From contig NZ_KQ948734.1 in assembly GCF_001514195.1 (NCBI RefSeq), positions 278,462-342,461 on the forward strand: a stretch of 64,000 nucleotides of DNA. Direction: 5' to 3'. Shown here in pieces: positions 59,926 to 64,000 of the stretch (the stretch's first letter is position 1; every line of letters starts with the position of its first letter). Made by a program: the position numbers and the translations under genes. Source of the stretch: Streptomyces griseorubiginosus (GTDB lineage: Bacteria > Actinomycetota > Actinomycetes > Streptomycetales > Streptomycetaceae). The notes beneath the pieces are model-generated. The model was not told where the DNA came from. It made no database searches and saw only the letters and a list, made by a program, of their open reading frames with translations.

Positions 59926-61099
59926 CGGCCCTCGCGGGGGCGCCGACCAGCATGGTCGGCGCCCCCGCGACCCGCGTCAGGAACACCGTCACCGCGTTCG
60001 TGCCCTGCGGCTTCGGCAGCGCCTTGCGCCGCAGCTCCTCCGGCTCGACGGCCGACCCGCGCTTCTTCACGGTCAGGATCCCGACCTCCCGCGCCCGCAG
60101 CAGCGCCTTCAACTTCTTCACGTTGAAGGGGAGTTGGTCGGTGATCTCGTACGCCGTCGCGTACGGCGTCGCACGCAGGACGTCCGCGGTGACGTAGGCG
60201 ATGGTCGGGTCGATCAGCCCGCCGTCGAGCTCCTCGGCCGCCTCGGCGACCAGATGGGCCCGGATCACGGCACCGTCCGGCTCGTACAAGTACCGCCCCA
60301 CGGAACGGACTTCGGGATCGGGGAGCCCCCGGCCCAGCAGGGTCCGCGGTCCCGGCAGCAGGGTGGCCCGTACGGCGCCCGGGGTGCCGCCGAACCACAG
60401 CACGGCCTCCTTCACGTCCCCGCCGTCGGAGATCCACTCCGCCTCGGCCTCCTCGGGCACCGCCTCGTGCGGGATGCCGGGGGCCACCTTCAGTGCCGCG
60501 TGCGGGGCCCCGAGGGCCGCCCGGACGGCCCAGGAGAGCGGGGGCGAGTAGGCCTCCGGGTCGAAGATGCGCCCGCGTTTCGTGGAGCGCCGGGCCGGGT
60601 CCACGAACACGGCGTCGTACGCGGCCGTGTCGACCTCCGTGACGTCCGCCTCCCGCACCTCGATCAGCTCGGCGAGCCCCAGCGCGTCCGCGTTCGCCCG
60701 CGCGGTCGCCGCGGTCAGCGGGTCCCGGTCCACCGCGAGGACCCGGATCCCGGCCCGGGCCAGGGCGATCGCGTCCCCGCCGATCCCGCAGCACAGGTCG
60801 GCGACGGAGGTCACCCCCATCGCCCGGAAGCGCTCGGCCCGGTAGGTCGCGACACTCGCCCGCGTCGACTGCTCCACCCCGTTCGGCGTGAAGAACATCC
60901 GCCCCGCGTCCTCGGCCCCGAACTTCGCCACCGCCCGCTGCCGCAGCCGCGCCTGGCCGAGCGCGGCGGAGACCAGTTCGGCCGGGTGCTCGCGGCGCAG
61001 CCGGGTGGCGACGGCGAGTTCGTCGGCGGGGGCGGTGCCGCGCACGGAGTCGAGGAGGGCGCGGCCCTCGGGGGTGAGGAGGGGGGCGAGGTCGTTCAC
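59903..61099 (-). CDS. class I SAM-dependent methyltransferase with THUMP-like domain
   Basis: 398 residues from a GTG at 61099. The SAM-binding motif VADLCCGIGGDAIALARAGI (about 100-119) and VDPARRS (the catalytic-style loop) are clear. The C-terminal 70 residues, ending in a basic run with LKALLRAREVGILTVKKRGS, form a THUMP-like domain. An RNA substrate is likely. It is convergent with the CWB2 gene. Confidence 0.85.
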   Translation of the reverse strand: MNDLAPLLTPEGRALLDSVRGTAPADELAVATRLRREHPAELVSAALGQARLRQRAVAKFGAEDAGRMFFTPNGVEQSTRASVATYRAERFRAMGVTSVADLCCGIGGDAIALARAGIRVLAVDRDPLTAATARANADALGLAELIEVREADVTEVDTAAYDAVFVDPARRSTKRGRIFDPEAYSPPLSWAVRAALGAPHAALKVAPGIPHEAVPEEAEAEWISDGGDVKEAVLWFGGTPGAVRATLLPGPRTLLGRGLPDPEVRSVGRYLYEPDGAVIRAHLVAEAAEELDGGLIDPTIAYVTADVLRATPYATAYEITDQLPFNVKKLKALLRAREVGILTVKKRGSAVEPEELRRKALPKPQGTNAVTVFLTRVAGAPTMLVGAPARAVTGAGPS

Positions 61100-61228
61100 C
61101 GGGTCATTGTGGGCCAGTCGGTGGACGGCGTGCTCGCCGGTGGCGGTGTCGCCCCGGGACCAAGGGGGTGCCCTGCGAGGATCCGGCCCATGCGAACGGT
61201 GGGACAAAAGTATAAAAACAGTGCATTC

Positions 61229-62155
61229 ATGGTGCCGATCCGCAGCGGGCTCGTCCTCCTGGCCGTGGCCGCCCTGGTCGCCGGCTGTGCCGAGCGGACC
61301 GGAACCGGCTCCCGGCACCCGCAGTCCGGCACCCGGGCAGGTCAACCCCTGAAGGCGCCTCCGGCCCCCGCCGCCGACCTCGCCGACGTCCAGGCCGACA
61401 AGACCCGCATTCGCGCCGCCGAGTTCCGCGCCGAACAGGCCCGCACCGCCGCCGCCAGGCGCTGGGGCCTGAAGCGGGTCCCGCTCACGGCACCGCCGGC
61501 CCCCGCGCAGAAGCCCCGCATCACCACCCGCCGGGGCTTCGAGGTCGACGGCCACGAGGAGGACGGGCTCCCACCGGTCTTCACCACGATCCCCACCGAC
61601 CGGAAGATCGTCTTCCTGACCATCGACGACGGCGCCGAGAAGGACCCCGCGTTCCTGCGGATGACGACCGAGCTGAACCTGCCGTACACCGCCTTCCTCA
61701 GCGACTACCTGATCAGGAACGACTACGGCTACTTCGCGAGGATGCGGGACCGCGGGGTGGCGCTCAACAACCACACCCTCCACCACCCCTACCTGCCCGC
61801 ACTGTCGTACGCCCGCCAGAAGCGCGAGATCTGCGGGATGCAGGACGTCATCGAGAGGCGCTACGGCACCCGGCCCCGGCTCTTCCGCCCGCCCTACGGC
61901 AACTACGACGAGGACACCCTGCGCGCGGCGAAGTCCTGCGGGGTGCGGTACGCGCCGATCTGGAACGAGGAGGTCTTCGCCGACCACTGGGAGTACCGCG
62001 AGACGGATCAGCGGATCCACCCCGGCGACATCGTGCTCAGCCACTTCCGGGGCCGGTCGGACGGCAAGGGCACCATGCCCGACATGGTCCGCCGCTTCCT
62101 GGACAAGGTCACGGCCGAGGGGTACGCCGTCGCACGCCTGGAGGACTACCTGTGA
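61229..62155 (+). CDS. polysaccharide deacetylase lipoprotein, first of pair
   Basis: 308 residues from ATG 61229. The lipobox is LVAGC (Cys near 20). A helical linker of about 80 residues precedes the NodB domain: FLTIDDGAEKDP (metal Asp), NNHTLHHPYL (His pair), RLFRPPYGNYD and DIVLSHF, all five motifs present. An in-frame ATG at 61190 has a GAGG site, but the codons between are AT-rich and include TATAAA, better read as a -10 box. It overlaps the next gene by 4 bases (GTGA). Confidence 0.85.
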   Translation: MVPIRSGLVLLAVAALVAGCAERTGTGSRHPQSGTRAGQPLKAPPAPAADLADVQADKTRIRAAEFRAEQARTAAARRWGLKRVPLTAPPAPAQKPRITTRRGFEVDGHEEDGLPPVFTTIPTDRKIVFLTIDDGAEKDPAFLRMTTELNLPYTAFLSDYLIRNDYGYFARMRDRGVALNNHTLHHPYLPALSYARQKREICGMQDVIERRYGTRPRLFRPPYGNYDEDTLRAAKSCGVRYAPIWNEEVFADHWEYRETDQRIHPGDIVLSHFRGRSDGKGTMPDMVRRFLDKVTAEGYAVARLEDYL

Positions 62156-62940
62156 GACCGCGGGCCCTGGTCGCCGCAGGGCTGGCGGCCGCACTGCTCA
62201 CCGGGTGCGCCCAGTCCGTCGACCCCATCGAACGGCTGGGCCGCAAGGCCGCCCAGCGCGTGGGCTCCTACGGCCCGCCCGGCGCCGACGGACGGCCGTA
62301 CCGCCACTGGGGCCTCACCGCCCCGCTGCCCCCGCGGCCTCCCGCGCACCCGGTCCCGATGGACCGGGGCGGCCCGCTCCCGGTGGTGAAGCGGGTGCCC
62401 ACACCCGACAAGGTCGTCTTCCTCACCTACGACGACGGCGCCGAGCGGGACCCGCGCTTCGTCGACCTGGTCCGTGAACTGCGGCTCCCGGTCAGCATGT
62501 TCCTCACCAACAGCGTGGTCGGTCCCGGGTACGGCCACTTCGCCCGCCTCCAGTCGGTCGGCGCGAGCATCCAGAACCACACCCTCGACCACCCCGCCCT
62601 GCGCGGCCTGCCCTACGCGGGCCAGCGCGCCGAGATCTGCGGCCAGCAGGAGAAACTCCACGCCCGCTTCGGAATCCGCCCCCGCCTGTTCCGCCCGCCC
62701 TACGGCACGTACGACACCACGACCCGCCACGCGGCGACCGACTGCGGCCTCTCCGCGCTCGTCCTGTGGAGCGTCTCGGTACAGGGCCATGCGGTGGAGC
62801 ACCCGCTGCGCCCGGGGGACATCGTCGCGGTGGCCTCGGGCGAGGAACAGGGCCCAAGCCTGACGCAACGCACGACGACGGTGCTGAGGGAGATCGAGCG
62901 GCGGGGCCTGACGGTGGGAAAGCTGGAGGACTACCTGTAG
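62152..62940 (+). CDS. polysaccharide deacetylase-like lipoprotein, second of pair, incomplete active site
   Basis: 262 residues. Lipobox LLTGC (Cys near 19). The NodB domain (from about 85) keeps FLTYDDGAERDP, IQNHTLDHPAL and RLFRPPYGTYD. The last motif, LSH in the first paralogue, reads IVAVAS here, so the catalytic His is lost. It may bind glycans without deacetylating them. The GTG start overlaps its paralogue. Confidence 0.85.
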   Translation: MRPRALVAAGLAAALLTGCAQSVDPIERLGRKAAQRVGSYGPPGADGRPYRHWGLTAPLPPRPPAHPVPMDRGGPLPVVKRVPTPDKVVFLTYDDGAERDPRFVDLVRELRLPVSMFLTNSVVGPGYGHFARLQSVGASIQNHTLDHPALRGLPYAGQRAEICGQQEKLHARFGIRPRLFRPPYGTYDTTTRHAATDCGLSALVLWSVSVQGHAVEHPLRPGDIVAVASGEEQGPSLTQRTTTVLREIERRGLTVGKLEDYL

Positions 62941-62944
62941 CAAA

Positions 62945-63016
62945 TTCAGCCTGTCCGGCGTTTGAGGACGAGGCCCCTAGGGGCCGAAGCGGGGGTCTGG
63001 GGGCGGCAGCCCCCAG
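62945..63016 (+). repeat. Streptomyces intergenic repeat family B
   Basis: An element with TTCAGCCTGTCCGGCGTTTG, the palindrome GGCCCCTAGGGGCC (62972-62985) and the terminal hairpin CTGGGGGC-GGCA-GCCCCCAG (62997-63016). From memory this is another repeat found very often in Streptomyces genomes. Here it likely doubles as the terminator of the deacetylase pair. Confidence 0.8.
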
Positions 63017-63068
63017 GGACGGACGCCCTACCCACCCGCACCCGATCCGGTACAGCCAGCGCAGCGAA

Positions 63069-63095
63069 TTGGCACTCCGCTTGACCGAGTGCTAA
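63069..63095 (+). promoter_or_regulatory. CIRCE element 1 (HrcA operator)
   Basis: TTGGCACTC, 9 bases, GAGTGCTAA: one mismatch from consensus in the left arm. The 9-base spacer contains the -35 box of the groES promoter (TTGACC, 63081-63086). HrcA binding here blocks transcription. Confidence 0.92.
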
Positions 63096-63110
63096 TCGCG
63101 GTCATAGTCT
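63081..63110 (+). promoter_or_regulatory. groES-groEL promoter
   Basis: TTGACC (63081-63086), 18 bases, TAGTCT (63105-63110). Its -35 sits inside CIRCE 1 and CIRCE 2 follows 5 bases after the -10. The predicted leader is about 125 bases. Confidence 0.75.
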
Positions 63111-63115
63111 CGGCT

Positions 63116-63142
63116 CTGGCACTCCGCAGGTGAGAGTGCCAA
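63116..63142 (+). promoter_or_regulatory. CIRCE element 2
   Basis: CTGGCACTC, 9 bases, GAGTGCCAA. The site is about one promoter length downstream of CIRCE 1 and next to the transcription start, a second HrcA site or an RNA stem in the leader. Confidence 0.88.
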
Positions 63143-63241
63143 CACAGCGACGGGCAGGTCCGGCACCCGCGACGACGGATCCACCTGGTCGCCACCTCAG
63201 ACAGTTAACCCCGTGAGATCTCCGAAGGGGGAGGTCGGATC

Positions 63242-63550
63242 GTGACGACCACCAGCTCCAAGGTTGCCATCAAGCCGCTCGAGGACCGCATCGTGGTCCA
63301 GCCGCTCGACGCCGAGCAGACCACCGCCTCTGGCCTGGTCATTCCGGACACCGCGAAGGAGAAGCCCCAGGAGGGCGTCATCCTCGCCGTGGGTCCGGGC
63401 CGCTTCGAGAACGGCGAGCGCCTGCCGCTCGACGTGAAGGTCGGCGACATCGTGCTGTACAGCAAGTACGGCGGCACCGAGGTGAAGTACAACGGCGAGG
63501 AGTACCTCGTCCTCTCGTCCCGCGACGTGCTCGCGGTCATCGAGAAGTAA
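63242..63550 (+). CDS. groES: co-chaperonin GroES
   Basis: 102 residues, the family length, starting [23 protein letters not shown], with the mobile-loop region [17 protein letters not shown] (about 29-45) and [21 protein letters not shown]. It caps GroEL. The start is GTG, with a GGGGGAGG site about 7 bases before it. It is controlled by two CIRCE elements. Confidence 0.97.
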   Translation: MTTTSSKVAIKPLEDRIVVQPLDAEQTTASGLVIPDTAKEKPQEGVILAVGPGRFENGERLPLDVKVGDIVLYSKYGGTEVKYNGEEYLVLSSRDVLAVIEK

Positions 63551-63576
63551 GACACCTCAAGCACATTTTTGCTTGT

Positions 63577-63632
63577 GAGCTGCGCCCCGGGCCCCCGCCA
63601 CCATAAGAAGCCGGGCGTCTGGGGCGCAGCTC
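63577..63632 (+). terminator. groES-groEL intergenic hairpin
   Basis: A 12-bp perfect stem, GAGCTGCGCCCC facing GGGGCGCAGCTC, with a 32-base loop and CGTTTCA behind it. A smaller CAAGC/GCTTG hairpin lies just before it (about 63558-63575). It could set the GroES to GroEL ratio by partial termination or by RNA processing. Confidence 0.65.
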
Positions 63633-63661
63633 GTTTCACCCACGTTTTCCGAGAGGGCTGA

Positions 63662-64000
<339 letters not shown>

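Overview
The window is chromosomal DNA from a Streptomyces (high-GC actinomycete). The evidence is very GC-rich third codon positions, many GTG and some TTG starts, whiJ-type regulatory genes, a single TTA (bldA-type) codon, an ECF42/DGPF pair, CIRCE-controlled groES-groEL, and a core gene order I know from Streptomyces chromosomes: S10/spc/alpha ribosomal genes, then rplM-rpsI-glmM-coaA-glmS-acpS-nnr-alr-tsaE-tsaB-rimI-tsaD-groES-groEL. Species cannot be named from this alone.

Layout. 1-10.8 kb is the end of the spc operon and the alpha operon: rplE (partial), rpsN, rpsH, rplF, rplR, rpsE, rpmD, rplO, secY, adk, map, infA, rpmJ, rpsM, rpsK, rpoA, rplQ, truA. Hairpins separate the blocks. 10.85-24.2 kb is accessory. 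It holds a 1473-residue secreted propeller/ASH/lectin-like/Ig protein (minus) and a tightly overlapping plus-strand cluster: cellulose-synthase-like GT2, GH26 lipoprotein, two GT39-like membrane glycosyltransferases, a polyprenol-phosphate mannose synthase and a GtrA-type flippase. A membrane-anchored protein of unknown function follows on the minus strand. I read the cluster as a cell-surface polysaccharide system, perhaps a beta-mannan-type polymer. 24.37-24.88 kb is a degenerate array with a period close to 22 bp, directly upstream of the rplM promoter.

25.1-33.2 kb holds rplM-rpsI, glmM, DUF389, coaA, two Cys-rich immunity-like genes and glmS. 33.2-39.1 kb is accessory: M16 peptidase, an unknown helical protein, a whiJ-type trio (XRE, DUF397, ATPase), a histidine phosphatase and an Rpn-like PD-(D/E)XK gene with the TTA codon. 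39.1-49.3 kb is cell-wall and tRNA-t6A housekeeping: acpS, TOPRIM protein, nnr, M23, alr, hydrolase, tsaE, a degenerate L,D-transpeptidase, tsaB, rimI, tsaD. 49.3-54.4 kb carries a GH3 glycosidase divergent from a LacI regulator, then an LCP ligase. 54.5-63.0 kb carries FG-GAP and cell-wall-binding secreted proteins, DGPF-ECF42, a THUMP-like methyltransferase and paired polysaccharide deacetylases. The window ends in groES-groEL.

The main non-coding signals are: the 22-bp-period array; three genes whose stop codon lies in a 14- or 17-bp tandem triplication that puts TGA in all three frames; a displaced copy of the rpsK 3' end; three copies of one intergenic repeat family and one of another; and several palindromic operator candidates.
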